DNA of 64,000 nucleotides from Oceanicaulis sp. HTCC2633 (GCF_000152745.1 NZ_CH672428.1:368916-432915); one strand, 5' to 3'. Numbered from the stretch's first letter, positions 16,820-27,147 are shown. A program made the numbers and translations. The notes: generated by a model from the sequence alone, not told the origin.

Positions 16820-18127
16820 ATGGCTGACGCGCAATCTACCGCCCAACACACCTCTTTCTTTTCTCAATCGCTGGCCGATGCGGATCCGCAGCTGGCCTCC
16901 GCGATCAGCAAGGAAATCCACCGTCAGCAGACCCAGATCGAACTGATCGCGTCGGAAAACATCGTCTCGCGCGCCGTGCTGGAGGCGCAGGGTTCTCCGC
17001 TGACCAACAAATACGCCGAAGGGTATCCCGGACGCCGGTATTACGGCGGCTGCGAATTTGTGGATATCGCCGAGGAGCTCGCCATTGACCGCGCAAAGAA
17101 ACTGTTCGGCGCCGCCTATGCCAATGTTCAGCCCAATTCCGGCAGCCAGGCCAACCAGGCCGTGTTTCTGGCGCTGCTCAAGCCCGGCGACAAGATCCTC
17201 GGCCTCGACCTGTCTGCCGGCGGTCACCTGACCCATGGCGCCCGTCCGAACATGTCGGGCAAATGGTTTGAAGCCCATGCGTATGGCGTGCGCGAGGACA
17301 ATGCGCTGATCGACTATGATAAGCTGCGCGAGCAGGCCAAGGAGCTTCAGCCGCAGATGATCATTGCGGGCGGCTCCGCCTATCCGCGCGAGATCGACTT
17401 CCAGGCCTTCCGGGATATTGCGGATGAGGTTGGCGCCTATCTCCTGGTGGACATGGCGCACTTTGCCGGTCTCGTGGCGGGCGGCGCATATCCGAACCCG
17501 GTGCCGTTGGCTGATGTCTGCACCACCACCACACACAAGACCCTGCGCGGTCCGCGCGGCGGCATGATCATCAGCCGCGATGCGGATCTCGGCAAGAAGT
17601 TCAACTCCGCTGTCTTCCCGGGTCTGCAGGGCGGTCCGCTGATGCACGTCATCGCCGCGAAGGCCGTCGCCTTTGGAGAAGCGCTGCGTCCCGAGTTCAA
17701 GGCCTATGCCGCATCCGTCATCGAGAACTGCCGCGCCATGGCCGGCGCATTGTCGGACGCAGGCTATGACATTGTCTCCGGCGGCACCGACAGCCATCTG
17801 GCGCTGGTGGATCTGCGCCCGAAATCCCTGACGGGCGACATTTCCGAAGCGGCTCTCGAACGCGCGCACATGACCTGCAACAAGAATGGCGTGCCGTTTG
17901 ATCCTGAAAAGCCGACTGTCACCTCCGGTCTGCGCGTGGGCGCTCCGGCGGGCACGACGCGCGGGTTCGGTGCTGACGAGTTCCGGCGTGTGGGTGAGAT
18001 GATGGCGGAAGTTCTTGATGCGCTGGCCGCCAACAAGGATGGCGGCGACGCCGCAGTTGAAGCGCGCGTCCGGGATGAAGTGATCGGCCTGTGTGAACGC
18101 TTCCCCATCTATCCGGCTCTCGGCTAG
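16820..18127 (+). CDS. glyA: Serine hydroxymethyltransferase
   Basis: PLP enzyme interconverting serine and glycine with transfer of a one-carbon unit to tetrahydrofolate. 435 residues, normal length. Visible motifs: [19 protein letters not shown], the substrate-loop [32 protein letters not shown], and the PLP lysine in [16 protein letters not shown]. First gene of the glyA-nrdR-rib-nusB-thiL operon. Its product glycine also feeds HemA, encoded 1 kb upstream. Confidence 0.98.
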   Translation: MADAQSTAQHTSFFSQSLADADPQLASAISKEIHRQQTQIELIASENIVSRAVLEAQGSPLTNKYAEGYPGRRYYGGCEFVDIAEELAIDRAKKLFGAAYANVQPNSGSQANQAVFLALLKPGDKILGLDLSAGGHLTHGARPNMSGKWFEAHAYGVREDNALIDYDKLREQAKELQPQMIIAGGSAYPREIDFQAFRDIADEVGAYLLVDMAHFAGLVAGGAYPNPVPLADVCTTTTHKTLRGPRGGMIISRDADLGKKFNSAVFPGLQGGPLMHVIAAKAVAFGEALRPEFKAYAASVIENCRAMAGALSDAGYDIVSGGTDSHLALVDLRPKSLTGDISEAALERAHMTCNKNGVPFDPEKPTVTSGLRVGAPAGTTRGFGADEFRRVGEMMAEVLDALAANKDGGDAAVEARVRDEVIGLCERFPIYPALG

Positions 18128-18136
18128 GCTTCATCC

Positions 18137-18616
18137 ATGCGGTGTCCCTTTTGCTCGAACCCTGATTCCCAGGTGAAGGATTCCCGCCCGGCTGAAGACA
18201 GCCAGGCGATCCGGCGGCGTCGGCATTGTCCAGCCTGCGGCGGGCGGTTCACAACGTTTGAACGGGTGCAGCTGCGGGATCTGCATGTCATCAAGTCGGA
18301 CGGCAAACGCGAGGGATTTGATCGCGACAAGCTGGCCCGGTCCGTTCTTCTGGCGAGCCAGAAGCGCGCCATCGAGCGTGAGCGTGTGGAGCAGATGATC
18401 TCCGGCATTGTCCGGCGTCTTGAAAGCCGCGGCGATCCGGATGTCCCCGCCAGCGTCATTGGCGAGCTCGTCATGGACGGCTTGCGTAATCTCGATACGG
18501 TCGCCTATGTCCGCTACGCCTCGGTCTACAAGGACTTTCAGGAAGTCGACGACTTCTCCGAGTTCATCAAGGGCGAAAAACTCGGCCATGAGGACGAGCT
18601 GGACGGAGAGCAATGA
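18137..18616 (+). CDS. nrdR: Transcriptional repressor NrdR
   Basis: 159-residue zinc-ribbon/ATP-cone repressor of ribonucleotide reductase genes. The N-terminus [36 protein letters not shown] is diagnostic, with four cysteines; the ATP-cone follows ([16 protein letters not shown]) through about residue 140. It begins 9 bases after glyA and overlaps the next gene by four (ATGA). Association with glyA and rib genes is standard for the class. Confidence 0.97.
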   Translation: MRCPFCSNPDSQVKDSRPAEDSQAIRRRRHCPACGGRFTTFERVQLRDLHVIKSDGKREGFDRDKLARSVLLASQKRAIERERVEQMISGIVRRLESRGDPDVPASVIGELVMDGLRNLDTVAYVRYASVYKDFQEVDDFSEFIKGEKLGHEDELDGEQ

Positions 18617-19263
18617 CGGCATCCGCCCCGATGCAGGTCACGCTCAAACTCGCCACCAGTCTTGATGGCCGCATCGCGCTGGCGAACGGTCAGTCTCAAT
18701 GGATTACAGGTCCTGAGGCGCGTGCCGAGGTGCACCGCATGCGCGCCAGCCATGACGCCATCCTGACGGGTATCGGCACGGTGCTGGCCGATGACCCGCA
18801 GATGACCGCGCGTCCGGATGGCGCCCTGGCGAACCGCCAGCCCCAACGCATCGTTCTCGACAGCCAGCTGCGACTGCCGGCCTACGCCGAGATTCTGACC
18901 GGTGAGCCGGTCTGGGTCTTCCATACCGGAGGGGCCCGGTCCGACCTTGAAAATGTCGAGCTCTTCGAGACAGAGGCGGATGATGGGGGGCGCGTTTCCT
19001 TTTCGGCTGTCATGCAGAGCCTGGCGGCGAGGGGCGTCGGGAGCGTCATGATCGAAGCCGGCCGCGAGATCGCCGGGGCCGCCATCCGTTCTGACTGCGT
19101 CACCCGGATCGAATGGTTCCGCGCGCCCAGGCTTATCGGGGCGGAGGGCCGCGCCTGCATTGCAGGGCTTGGCCTTGAGGAACTGTCTCTCGCGCCCACA
19201 TTCAAGCGCATGGAAGTTCGCGCCTGTGGCGCAGATCTCTGGGAAACCTACCAGAAGGGATGA
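18613..19263 (+). CDS. RibD C-terminal-type reductase without deaminase domain
   Basis: 216-residue protein of the RibD_C/dihydrofolate-reductase-like fold, which reduces the ribosyl side chain of the pyrimidine intermediate in riboflavin synthesis. Visible: [23 protein letters not shown], the NADPH-side [14 protein letters not shown], and [12 protein letters not shown]. Full RibD proteins of about 360 residues begin with a zinc deaminase domain (HAE and PCxxxGxxxPC motifs); that half is absent here and no fragment of it lies between nrdR and this gene. The deaminase must be elsewhere. Overlaps nrdR and nearly abuts ribE. Confidence 0.85.
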   Translation: MTASAPMQVTLKLATSLDGRIALANGQSQWITGPEARAEVHRMRASHDAILTGIGTVLADDPQMTARPDGALANRQPQRIVLDSQLRLPAYAEILTGEPVWVFHTGGARSDLENVELFETEADDGGRVSFSAVMQSLAARGVGSVMIEAGREIAGAAIRSDCVTRIEWFRAPRLIGAEGRACIAGLGLEELSLAPTFKRMEVRACGADLWETYQKG

Positions 19264-19268
19264 TCCCG

Positions 19269-19901
19269 ATGTTCACCGGCCTCGTCTCCGCCCTGGGGCG
19301 GATCGTGTCTATCAAGGACGGCGATGTGCGCCGCATGACCGTCTCCAGCCCTTATGACGCGGACACGATCGCGCTTGGCGCGTCCATCGCTCATGCAGGC
19401 GTGTGCCTGACCGTTGTGGCGTGTCGAAAGACTCAAATGGGCGCGGAGTATGATCTCGATGTCTCCCCTGAAACCCTGTCCAAGACGACGCTCGGAAGCT
19501 GGAAAGCCGGTGACGGCGTCAATCTCGAACGGGCTCTGAAAGTCGGCGACGAGCTGGGCGGTCACATCGTTCAGGGTCATGTGGACGGGGTGGGGCGTGT
19601 GACGGCGCGAACCGATGAGGACGGTTGGATCCGCTTCATCGTGGAGGCTCCGACCGATCTGAGCCCGTTCATCGCCTACAAGGGCTCGATCGCGGTGGAT
19701 GGCGTCTCGCTGACCGTGAACCGGGTCGAGGGAGACGAATTCGAACTGATGATCATCCCGCACACCGCCGAAGTCACAACTTTGGGAGCTTTGCAGGCTG
19801 GGACACGGGTAAACCTTGAGGTCGATGTGATGGCGCGCTACGCCGCCCGTCTGATGCAGGCGCGAGACGTCGCGCCCACTAACAATGAGGTCCAGTCGTG
19901 A
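19269..19901 (+). CDS. ribE: Riboflavin synthase, alpha subunit
   Basis: Dismutates two 6,7-dimethyl-8-ribityllumazine molecules to riboflavin. 210 residues forming two homologous lumazine-binding barrels: the first starts [12 protein letters not shown] and contains [12 protein letters not shown], the second contains [13 protein letters not shown], with the inter-domain [13 protein letters not shown]. The ATG at 19269 (MFTGLV, AAGGGA nine bases upstream) is preferred to one at 19260 that overlaps the previous stop. The end overlaps ribBA as GTGA. Confidence 0.96.
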   Translation: MFTGLVSALGRIVSIKDGDVRRMTVSSPYDADTIALGASIAHAGVCLTVVACRKTQMGAEYDLDVSPETLSKTTLGSWKAGDGVNLERALKVGDELGGHIVQGHVDGVGRVTARTDEDGWIRFIVEAPTDLSPFIAYKGSIAVDGVSLTVNRVEGDEFELMIIPHTAEVTTLGALQAGTRVNLEVDVMARYAARLMQARDVAPTNNEVQS

Positions 19902-21019
19902 GCGAATCCGCCCCCCAATCCGCGCTCTCCCCGGTCGAGGAGATCATCGAGGAAGCCCGCAACGGCCGGATGTTCATTCTGGTGGACGCCGAGGATCGCG
20001 AAAATGAAGGCGATCTGATCATTCCCGCCCAGTTCGCGACCCCCGATGTGATCAACTTCATGGCGCGCTATGGTCGCGGCCTGATCTGTCTGTCCATGAC
20101 CCAGGACCGCGCAAAGACCTTGCAGCTGCCCTTCATGAGCCAGCGCAACCAGTCGCGCCACTCCACCAATTTCACTGTTTCGATTGAGGCCCGCGAAGGT
20201 ATCTCCACCGGTATTTCCGCCCACGACCGCGCCTTGACGGTTGCGACCGCGATCGACCCGTCCAAGGGCTCTGAAGATGTGGTCTCTCCGGGGCACGTCT
20301 TCCCGCTGGTCGCGCGTGATGGCGGCGTGCTGGTTCGCGCGGGTCATACGGAAGCCGCCGTGGATATTGCGCGCCTGGCGGGCGTGAACCCGGCGGGCGT
20401 GATCTGCGAAATCATGAAGGATGACGGGACCATGGCCCGTCTTCCCGACCTCATCGAGTTCGCCAGGGAACATAATATGAAGATCGGCGCGATCGCCGAT
20501 CTGATCGCCTATCGCCGCCAGCATGATCGCTTTGTCGAGCGTCGTCTGGATACCGAGGTGACGACCCAAGCGGGCGGCCCCTTCAAGCTGACCGTGTTCC
20601 GCTCGCTAGTGGACAATGTCGAGCATGTGGCTCTGCATAAAGGCGAAATCAAAGCAGACGCGCCCGCTCTCGTGCGCATGCACAAGGTCAGCTTCGCTGA
20701 TGACGTGCTGGGCGCGCTTGGCGGACGCACGGGTCTGGTGGATAAGGGCGTGAAAGCGCTCTCAGAACATGACGGACCGGCCGTGATGGTGTTTATTCGC
20801 GAGACCAATCGCGCTGCGATCACCGAGCGTTTTGGCGCAGCGCCGTCAGATCCGCCCGATACGCGTGAAGAACGTCGCTTGCGGGAATACGGGCTGGGCG
20901 CTCAAATATTGCTGGATCTGGGCGTGCGCAAGATGACCCTCTTGTCCACCACGCCACAAAACATTGTGGGGCTGGACGGCTACGGCCTTGAAGTCGTCGA
21001 GCAACGCGAATTTGATTGA
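19898..21019 (+). CDS. ribBA: 3,4-dihydroxy-2-butanone 4-phosphate synthase fused to a degenerate GTP cyclohydrolase II domain (RibBX-like)
   Basis: 373-residue two-domain protein. Residues about 10-205 are a complete RibB domain, with [11 protein letters not shown], the [11 protein letters not shown] loop and [16 protein letters not shown], making the four-carbon riboflavin precursor. Residues about 215-373 align with GTP cyclohydrolase II, but the zinc segment reads [18 protein letters not shown] instead of the canonical RVHSEC..DVFGS..CDCG, so all three zinc cysteines are gone. This half should therefore not open GTP; it resembles the RibX domain described in rhizobial RibBX. A separate GTP cyclohydrolase II is then required. 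GTG start overlapping ribE. Confidence 0.93.
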   Translation: MSESAPQSALSPVEEIIEEARNGRMFILVDAEDRENEGDLIIPAQFATPDVINFMARYGRGLICLSMTQDRAKTLQLPFMSQRNQSRHSTNFTVSIEAREGISTGISAHDRALTVATAIDPSKGSEDVVSPGHVFPLVARDGGVLVRAGHTEAAVDIARLAGVNPAGVICEIMKDDGTMARLPDLIEFAREHNMKIGAIADLIAYRRQHDRFVERRLDTEVTTQAGGPFKLTVFRSLVDNVEHVALHKGEIKADAPALVRMHKVSFADDVLGALGGRTGLVDKGVKALSEHDGPAVMVFIRETNRAAITERFGAAPSDPPDTREERRLREYGLGAQILLDLGVRKMTLLSTTPQNIVGLDGYGLEVVEQREFD

Positions 21020-21030
21020 AGGAGGCGCGA

Positions 21031-21468
21031 GTGAGCGCTGAAACCCGTGTGCTGCTCATCGCAGCGCCTTTCTATGAAGACATCACCGAGCAACTCGTGG
21101 CCGGCGCCAAGGGCGCGTGCGACGCCTCCGGCGTTACTACTGACGTCGTGGAAGTGCCGGGCGCGCTGGAAATTCCCGCCGTCATCGCACTCGCCGAACA
21201 GGGCAAGTCGCCTTACGACGCTTATGTGGCGCTCGGCTGCGTGATCCGCGGCGAGACCAGCCATTTTGATTATGTCTGCGGGGAATCTGCGCGCGGGCTG
21301 ATGGAGCTGACGCTCAAGGGCGTTCCGGTCGGCAACGGCATTCTGACCGTCGAGAACATCAAGCAGGCGCGCGTTCGCGCCAATGTGGATGAGAAGAACA
21401 AGGGCGGCGATGCCGCCAACGCCGCGCTGGCCCTTCTGGAACTCAAACGCAAGTTCGGGGCGGCTTGA
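21031..21468 (+). CDS. ribH: 6,7-dimethyl-8-ribityllumazine synthase
   Basis: Penultimate riboflavin enzyme, condensing the pyrimidine with the RibB product. 145 residues from a GTG with GGAGG six bases upstream; the TTG 15 bases earlier lies inside the ribBA stop and has no ribosome site. Family motifs are VPGALEIPAVIA, ALGCVIRGETSHFDYVC and GNGILTVEN. It ends on a TGA that overlaps nusB by one base. Confidence 0.96.
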   Translation: MSAETRVLLIAAPFYEDITEQLVAGAKGACDASGVTTDVVEVPGALEIPAVIALAEQGKSPYDAYVALGCVIRGETSHFDYVCGESARGLMELTLKGVPVGNGILTVENIKQARVRANVDEKNKGGDAANAALALLELKRKFGAA

Positions 21469-21944
21469 TGAGCGATCCCAGCCAGGAAGCCGCTTCTGAT
21501 CGTCGGGCCCGCCTGCGTCGTTCCGCACGGCTGAGTGCGGTTCAGGCGCTCTATCAGATGGAGACCTCGGGCTCGGGCGCGAAAGCCGTGGTCAAGGAAT
21601 TTCGCGATCATCGCTTTGGCTATGAAGATGAGCCGGGTGATTATGTGGAGACCGATGAGGACTTCTTCGAGAACCTCGTGACGGGCATCGTCTCCATTCA
21701 GGCTGATGTGGACAAGCGGATTTCCGGCGTTCTGAAGGAAGGCTGGAAGCTGTCGCGTCTGGACGCCACCGTGCGCGCCATCCTGCGTGCGGGCGGTTAT
21801 GAACTGATCGCGCGCAAGGACGTGCCGCCGGCCGTTGTGATCAACGAATATGTCGATGTGGCGCACGCTTTCTTTGAGGGCACGGAGCCTGGCTTTGTGA
21901 ACGCGACGCTTGATGCGCTCGCCAAGCAGGTGCGTGACGCCTGA
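21468..21944 (+). CDS. nusB: Transcription antitermination factor NusB
   Basis: 158-residue all-helical RNA-binding protein that joins NusA/E/G complexes on rRNA leader boxA. Visible are RRSARLSAVQALYQME at the N-terminus, LDATVRAILRAGGYELI, and VVINEYVDVAHAFF near the end. ATG overlaps the ribH stop by one base. Downstream thiL begins 4 bases after the stop. Confidence 0.95.
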   Translation: MSDPSQEAASDRRARLRRSARLSAVQALYQMETSGSGAKAVVKEFRDHRFGYEDEPGDYVETDEDFFENLVTGIVSIQADVDKRISGVLKEGWKLSRLDATVRAILRAGGYELIARKDVPPAVVINEYVDVAHAFFEGTEPGFVNATLDALAKQVRDA

Positions 21945-21948
21945 TCTG

Positions 21949-22944
21949 ATGAGCGGGCAGGGCGAGTTCGAATACATCCGGTCGCGCCTTGCCCCGCTCA
22001 GCGTCGGCCTGCCCGGAGCGGCGAACCTCACCGATGATGGCGCTGTCCTGTCGCCGCCAGAGGGTTGCGAATGGGCGATCACGGCGGATACGCTGGTCGA
22101 AGGCCGTCACTTTCCCCTCCGTGAAGATCCGGCGCTCGCAGCCCGCAAGGCATTGCGCGTCAATCTCTCTGATCTCGCCGCCATGGGCGCGGACCCTCAC
22201 GCCTATCTCGCCTGCGTCGTCTGGCCGGAAACGGGCCGTGAAGCGCGCATGACGGGGTTTGCAGACGGGCTGGCGCTGGATCAGGCCGAGTTCGGTGTTC
22301 ATCTCGCCGGGGGCGATACGACGTCCGCTGATGGTCCCTGGATGATTTCGATCACCGCGTTTGGCGCCGTTCCCACGGGCCAGGCGGTGCGTCGGGCTGG
22401 CGCGAAGCCGGGCGATGTAGCGATCTTGACCGGAACCATCGGGGATGCGGGCCTGGGGCTTCTCGTTCGTCAGGGCGAGTATGCGCCGAATCAGGATGAT
22501 GCGGCCTATCTCGATCAGCGCTTCACCTTGCCGGAGCCGCGTTGCGCCCTGTCATCCCTGGTGCGTTCATTCGCACATTCGGCAATTGATATCTCTGACG
22601 GCCTGCTTTCGGATGCGCGCCATATTGCACATGCGGCCGGCGTCTCGCTGACCCTTGATCTGGACAAAATGCCGCGTTCTGAGGCGGCTGAAGCCTGGCT
22701 GTCGCGCCAGGCTGATCGTGACGAAGCGCTGATGACGCTGGCGTCGATGGGCGATGACTACGAGCTTCTTGTGACGATCCCTCAGGATAGAGCGCAGGCG
22801 TTTATCGAAGCCGTTCAGGTGCTTGGCGTTCAGGCTTCACGCCTTGGCGAGGTCTGCGTCTCGCCATCGTCTACGGGCCAGCTCGTTGTCACGGCGGAGA
22901 ATCGGGTGCTCTCGCCTTCGTCTTTTGGCTTTACGCATTTTTGA
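21949..22944 (+). CDS. thiL: Thiamine-monophosphate kinase
   Basis: Phosphorylates thiamine monophosphate to the diphosphate cofactor. 331 residues with the PurM/ThiL fold: metal site DDGAVL near residue 29, TADTLVEGRHF, ALRVNLSDLAAMGADP, HLAGGDTT, and AIDISDGLLSDARHIA. The ATG at 21949 is chosen because it starts just after nusB and gives the standard N-terminus (GEFEYIR). Last recognisable member of the glyA operon; the next gene follows after 23 bases. Confidence 0.95.
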   Translation: MSGQGEFEYIRSRLAPLSVGLPGAANLTDDGAVLSPPEGCEWAITADTLVEGRHFPLREDPALAARKALRVNLSDLAAMGADPHAYLACVVWPETGREARMTGFADGLALDQAEFGVHLAGGDTTSADGPWMISITAFGAVPTGQAVRRAGAKPGDVAILTGTIGDAGLGLLVRQGEYAPNQDDAAYLDQRFTLPEPRCALSSLVRSFAHSAIDISDGLLSDARHIAHAAGVSLTLDLDKMPRSEAAEAWLSRQADRDEALMTLASMGDDYELLVTIPQDRAQAFIEAVQVLGVQASRLGEVCVSPSSTGQLVVTAENRVLSPSSFGFTHF

Positions 22945-22967
22945 CGCTTCTCCCGTAAGGAAGACGT

Positions 22968-23498
22968 ATGATTCGTATTCTCTCATACGCACTGTGCGCT
23001 TCGCTCGCTCTCTCCACCCCCGCGCTTGCCGGGGGCGGTGGAGGCGGAGGCGGAGGCGGCGGTGGGGGCGGTGGCGGCTCCACCGGGCCTGGAGCAGTCG
23101 CGTCCACGGATCTGCCGCTCTACAACTCTGTTGAGGAAGCGACCCAGGCGCTGATGCGAGAGTTTGGCGAGGACGAAACCTGTCCGCGTAATGTGGATGT
23201 GCCGTCGATTGTCGTGCCGGTTGAATCTCATCACTATCTTTATGGCTATGCGTTTGTAACGCCACGGATTTGTCTGGCGCGCGGCGTCAGCGAGACCCGA
23301 TTCATCGAGCGCTTGCATTTCATGGTCGACGTGATGGTGCGCTCCGCCCATCGCCATCCCTTCCATATGGATGATCAGGGTGTGATTGATCGCGAAGCGA
23401 CCCGGGAAGTTCTTCTGAGCGCCCTTGGTGAAGTCGTTGATCCGGCTCAGATCGAGCGCCTGGATCTTCTGGGATCCGATATCCGGCCCATGAACTGA
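22968..23498 (+). CDS. Secreted protein with a polyglycine linker, unknown function
   Basis: 176-residue protein not matching a family I know. A classical signal peptide of about 21 residues ends LSTPALA, immediately followed by 16 consecutive glycines and then a compact acidic domain with two conserved-looking cysteines (DETCPRN and RICLARG), compatible with one disulfide in the periplasm. The polyglycine tract is coded by mixed GGN codons, so it is not a simple DNA repeat. It sits at the end of the thiL operon, 166 bases before hppA. Function, and whether the mature N-terminus is exposed Gly, are open. Confidence 0.75.
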   Translation: MIRILSYALCASLALSTPALAGGGGGGGGGGGGGGGGSTGPGAVASTDLPLYNSVEEATQALMREFGEDETCPRNVDVPSIVVPVESHHYLYGYAFVTPRICLARGVSETRFIERLHFMVDVMVRSAHRHPFHMDDQGVIDREATREVLLSALGEVVDPAQIERLDLLGSDIRPMN

Positions 23499-23664
23499 TC
23501 CGAGAGTATAGCTGCGCTGCAGCATTTCTCTTTACTGTTGCATCCCCCTTAAAAGCGTGACTAGGCTTTTAGCTATCAAAGCAAAAGCCGCCGGTCATTG
23601 GGGCTTGTTCCCATGTCTCTGAAGCGGCTGTGAAAACAGTACTCAGACGCTCGGGGAGGGTGTC

Positions 23665-25815
23665 ATGCAATCAGTGACTATCTGGCTCTGGATCTCGCTG
23701 GCCTGTGGCGGGTTGGCCGTGCTCTACGGGGCTTTCCAGATTCGTTCCATTCTGTCGGCCAGCGCCGGCACAGAGCGCATGCAGGAAATCGCCAGCGCCA
23801 TACAGGAAGGCGCCAACGCCTATCTCAAACGCCAGTACATGACGATCGCCGCCGTTGGGGCGGCGATTTTGATTCTGGTGGGCGTCCTGCTCGGTCCGGT
23901 CGTGGCCATCGGTTTCCTGATCGGGGCGCTTCTGTCCGGTGCCGCAGGCTTCATCGGCATGCTTGTGTCGGTCCGCGCGAATGTGCGCACCACCCAGGCG
24001 GCGATGGATTCTCTGCAGGCCGGGCTTTCGATGGCGTTCAGGGCCGGGGCGATCACGGGCATGCTCGTGGCGGGATTGGCGCTGCTGGCGGTCACCGGAT
24101 ATTATCTGTTCCTCACTCAGGGCGCGTCCTTCAACGCGTCTGAACACCCCAGGGAAATCATTGATGGTCTCGTAGCCCTCGGCTTTGGCGCGTCCCTGAT
24201 CTCCATCTTCGCCCGGCTGGGCGGCGGCATCTTCACCAAGGGCGCCGATGTGGGCGGCGACATGGTCGGCAAGGTCGAAGCGGGCATCCCCGAGGATGAT
24301 CCGCGCAACGCCGCCACCATTGCCGACAATGTGGGCGATAATGTCGGCGACTGCGCTGGCATGGCGGCCGACCTGTTCGAGACCTATGCGGTGACCATTG
24401 TGGCGACCATGGTGCTCGCCTCGATCTATTTCCGCGACGCCATGGGCGCTGTCACCCTCGACGCGATGATGATCTATCCGCTCGCCATTGGCGGTGTCTG
24501 CATGGTCGCCTCGATCCTGGGCGCGTTCTTCGTGCGGCTCGGCAAGGGTTCCACCAATGTCATGGGCGCGCTCTACAAGGGCTTTTTCGCCTCAGCGCTG
24601 TTCTCGATTGTCGGACTGGGCATCGCGACCCATTTCGTTCTCGGCTTTGATTCTACCGTTCTGACCGCCATGGGGCGCGAAATCAGCGCCCTGTCGCTGT
24701 TCTATTGCGGCCTGACAGGTCTGGCGGTGACGGGTCTCATCGTCTGGATCACTGAATTCTATACCGGCGTGAACTACGGCCCGGTGAAATCGGTGGCCAA
24801 GGCGTCGGAGTCCGGCCATGGCGCGAACGTCATCCAGGGCCTTGCCGTGTCGATGGAAGCCACCGCGCTGCCGGCGCTGGTGATCATCGGCGCCATCATG
24901 CTCACCTTCAACCTGGCGGGCCTGTTCGGCATCGCCATCGCGGTGACGACCATGCTCGCGCTGGCAGGCATGGTGGTTGCGCTCGACGCGTTCGGCCCGG
25001 TGACCGACAATGCCGGCGGCATTGCCGAGATGGCGGGGCTGGAAGGCGCGGTGCGTGACACCACCGACATGCTCGATGCGGTCGGCAACACCACCAAGGC
25101 GGTCACCAAGGGCTACGCCATCGGCTCGGCCGGGCTGGGGGCGCTGGTGCTGTTCGCCGCCTATACCGAGGATCTGGCTTTCTTCGCCTCCGATCCAGAG
25201 ACCTATCCGTTCTTCGCCGGATTGACGGTGAATTTCTCGCTGTCCAACCCCTATGTGGTGGTGGGCCTGCTGTTCGGCGGTCTGTTGCCTTTCCTCTTTG
25301 GCGGCATGTCGATGACGGCGGTCGGCCGGGCTGCCCAGGCTGTGGTCGAGGAAGTGCGTCGCCAGTTCCGTGAAGAGCCGGGCATCATGAAGGGCGAGGT
25401 GAAGCCCGATTATGGCCGGGCGGTGGACCTTCTGACCAAGGCGGCGATCCGGGAGATGATCATCCCCTCGCTCCTGCCGGTGCTCAGCCCGATCGTCCTG
25501 TTCTTCGTGGTGAACGCCATCGCAGGACGGGCCGAGGCCCTGGCCAGCGTGGGCGCGATGTTGCTGGGCGTGATCGTGACTGGCCTTTATGTGGCGATCT
25601 CCATGACCGCCGGCGGCGGGGCCTGGGACAACGCCAAGAAATACATCGAGGACGGCCATCATGGCGGCAAGGGATCTGAAGCCCACAAGGCCGCAGTGAC
25701 CGGCGACACCGTGGGCGATCCCTACAAGGACACGGCGGGACCCGCTGTGAACCCGATGATCAAGATCACCAATATCGTGGCCTTGCTCATGCTGGCGGTG
25801 CTGGCGGGCCTTTAG
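23665..25815 (+). CDS. hppA: Membrane-bound proton-pumping pyrophosphatase, K+-insensitive type
   Basis: 716-residue, roughly 16-helix inner-membrane enzyme that hydrolyses pyrophosphate and pumps protons outward. Substrate-site motifs are [35 protein letters not shown] with the [15 protein letters not shown] continuation, and WDNAKKYIE at the C-terminus. The subtype site reads [15 protein letters not shown]: Lys after TT marks the potassium-independent class (Ala in the K+-dependent class). A soluble pyrophosphatase, ppa, is also encoded here at 47992. A strong bidirectional terminator follows. The 166-base upstream gap has no convincing promoter by eye. Confidence 0.97.
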   Translation: MQSVTIWLWISLACGGLAVLYGAFQIRSILSASAGTERMQEIASAIQEGANAYLKRQYMTIAAVGAAILILVGVLLGPVVAIGFLIGALLSGAAGFIGMLVSVRANVRTTQAAMDSLQAGLSMAFRAGAITGMLVAGLALLAVTGYYLFLTQGASFNASEHPREIIDGLVALGFGASLISIFARLGGGIFTKGADVGGDMVGKVEAGIPEDDPRNAATIADNVGDNVGDCAGMAADLFETYAVTIVATMVLASIYFRDAMGAVTLDAMMIYPLAIGGVCMVASILGAFFVRLGKGSTNVMGALYKGFFASALFSIVGLGIATHFVLGFDSTVLTAMGREISALSLFYCGLTGLAVTGLIVWITEFYTGVNYGPVKSVAKASESGHGANVIQGLAVSMEATALPALVIIGAIMLTFNLAGLFGIAIAVTTMLALAGMVVALDAFGPVTDNAGGIAEMAGLEGAVRDTTDMLDAVGNTTKAVTKGYAIGSAGLGALVLFAAYTEDLAFFASDPETYPFFAGLTVNFSLSNPYVVVGLLFGGLLPFLFGGMSMTAVGRAAQAVVEEVRRQFREEPGIMKGEVKPDYGRAVDLLTKAAIREMIIPSLLPVLSPIVLFFVVNAIAGRAEALASVGAMLLGVIVTGLYVAISMTAGGGAWDNAKKYIEDGHHGGKGSEAHKAAVTGDTVGDPYKDTAGPAVNPMIKITNIVALLMLAVLAGL

Positions 25816-25834
25816 GCCGTCACACGGCGCAAAG

Positions 25835-25868
25835 AAAAACCCCCGGCGTTTGGCGTCGGGGGTTTTTT
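25835..25868. terminator. Bidirectional intrinsic terminator between hppA and bamE
   Basis: Nine-pair stem CCCCCGGCG / CGTCGGGGG (one G-T wobble) flanked by AAAAA on the left and TTTTTT on the right, so it can end both convergent transcripts. Confidence 0.9.
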
Positions 25869-25888
25869 GTATTCGGGTGAAGGAGCGT

Positions 25889-26386
25889 CTAGCCGCCCGG
25901 GCGCGGACCGCCGGCGCCGCCGGGCAGGTTCTGCTCGCCGCCGAACTGTTCGCTCGGCAGACGGCCCACATTCCCGAGAAGCTGTTCGAGAATGGTCAGC
26001 TCGCGGCCGCGGGTCGGGGTTTCCCGATCCACGAAGGCGACGACACGGCCATCTTCCATGCCGTATTCGTCCACCGCGCTCACCACGCCATTCTCGTCAA
26101 AGCGTACGGCGATGATGCGGCGTTCGCGCGTGTCCGGACGCAGATAGGCGAGATATTCGCGGGTGGCGGAAATGTAATACCAGGTGTCCTGTTCAAAAGC
26201 GCCGCGGGTGGAGGGATTGCCCAGGGTCGCCAGGACGGTGGACTGGCTGTCCACGCCGACCGTCAGTTCGGGCACTTCACCGTCCGGATAGCGGAAGCCG
26301 TGACTGCGCAGGGTCGGATTGCAGGCCGAGACCAGTCCGGCGCTGATCAGGACGGTAGCGGTGAGGATGGCTCGGCTGAGGCGCAT
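25889..26386 (-). CDS. bamE: Outer-membrane assembly factor BamE (SmpA/OmlA lipoprotein)
   Basis: 165-residue lipoprotein of the BAM complex that inserts beta-barrel proteins. Signal peptide with lipobox LVSAC, lipidated Cys22. The BamE fold follows, with VDSQSTVLATLGNPSTRGAFEQDTWYYIS, the usual placement of the turn between the helices and sheet. A Gly/Pro-rich tail ends the protein. Divergent from the bc1 chaperone gene, as is usual in alphaproteobacteria. Confidence 0.92.
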   Translation of the reverse strand: MRLSRAILTATVLISAGLVSACNPTLRSHGFRYPDGEVPELTVGVDSQSTVLATLGNPSTRGAFEQDTWYYISATREYLAYLRPDTRERRIIAVRFDENGVVSAVDEYGMEDGRVVAFVDRETPTRGRELTILEQLLGNVGRLPSEQFGGEQNLPGGAGGPRPGG

Positions 26387-26513
26387 AAGGGCTCCTATAA
26401 CGGCATCTTTGACGCGGGCGTCAGTGGTCAGTCGGCTTGCGCAGGGCTATCTGCTTGACGTAACCGGATGGAACCATAGCCGCAAGCGCTCAGTGAGGGG
26501 AGCCTGTTAATAC

Positions 26514-27047
26514 ATGTTCAGCCGACTGTTCAGGAAAGACCGCCGCAAACAGATCGCGCGGCGTCTGTATGACTCGCTCGTGCGCGCCGCCCGGTCTCCC
26601 GAGTTCTACGGTCCCAAGGCGGTTGAGGACAGCGTGGACGGACGCTTTGACATGATCGTGCTGCACGCGGTCCTGCTGATGCGTCGCCTGCGCGAGGGCG
26701 AGGAGGCGGGCCGCGATCTCGCCCAGCTGGTCTTTGACGTGATGTTCGATGACATGGATGCGGCCCTGCGAGAAATGGCGACCGGCGATCTCAGCGTCGG
26801 CAAGAAGATCAAGATCATGGGGGAGGCCTTCTATGGCCGCGCCAAGGCCTATGAAACGCCCCTGAGCGAGGGAGACCGGAGCGCTCTGGCTCAAGCCATA
26901 GAACGCAATCTCTTTGAGGAAAGTCCATTGAGCGCAGAGGTCTGTGATCGGCTGGCCGCCTATGCGCTGGACAGCGCCGAACGCCTGCGTGACCAACCCA
27001 TCGAGAGCCTCCTTGCAGGCGAAGCCCCCCGGTATGCTCGCCTGTGA
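26514..27047 (+). CDS. Ubiquinol-cytochrome c chaperone family protein (CBP3-like)
   Basis: 177-residue helical protein of the family related to mitochondrial Cbp3, which helps cytochrome b synthesis or assembly into the bc1 complex. Diagnostic stretches are YDSLVRAARSPEFYGP, DGRFDMIVLHAVLLMRRL, and VFDVMFDDMDAALREMATGDLSVGKKIK. The ATG follows GGGGAGCC. In many relatives a DUF177 (YceD) gene and rpmF lie between this gene and plsX; here the 100-base gap holds neither. Confidence 0.88.
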   Translation: MFSRLFRKDRRKQIARRLYDSLVRAARSPEFYGPKAVEDSVDGRFDMIVLHAVLLMRRLREGEEAGRDLAQLVFDVMFDDMDAALREMATGDLSVGKKIKIMGEAFYGRAKAYETPLSEGDRSALAQAIERNLFEESPLSAEVCDRLAAYALDSAERLRDQPIESLLAGEAPRYARL

Positions 27048-27147
27048 GGAAGCGGAGCGCTTCTCTTGCATTGATAGGGTCAATGAGTAAGGTTCGCGCG
27101 CCGCTGGCTGCTTGCCGGCGCGTATGTTGATTTAAGACGGATTGTCT

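Noticed and set aside
18128-19268. FMN riboswitch in front of the riboflavin genes
   Set aside because: The rib genes lie inside the glyA operon with overlaps or tiny gaps, leaving no room for a leader.
24592-25971. 459-codon open frame opposite hppA
   Set aside because: Antisense shadow of the pyrophosphatase, running through the terminator into bamE.
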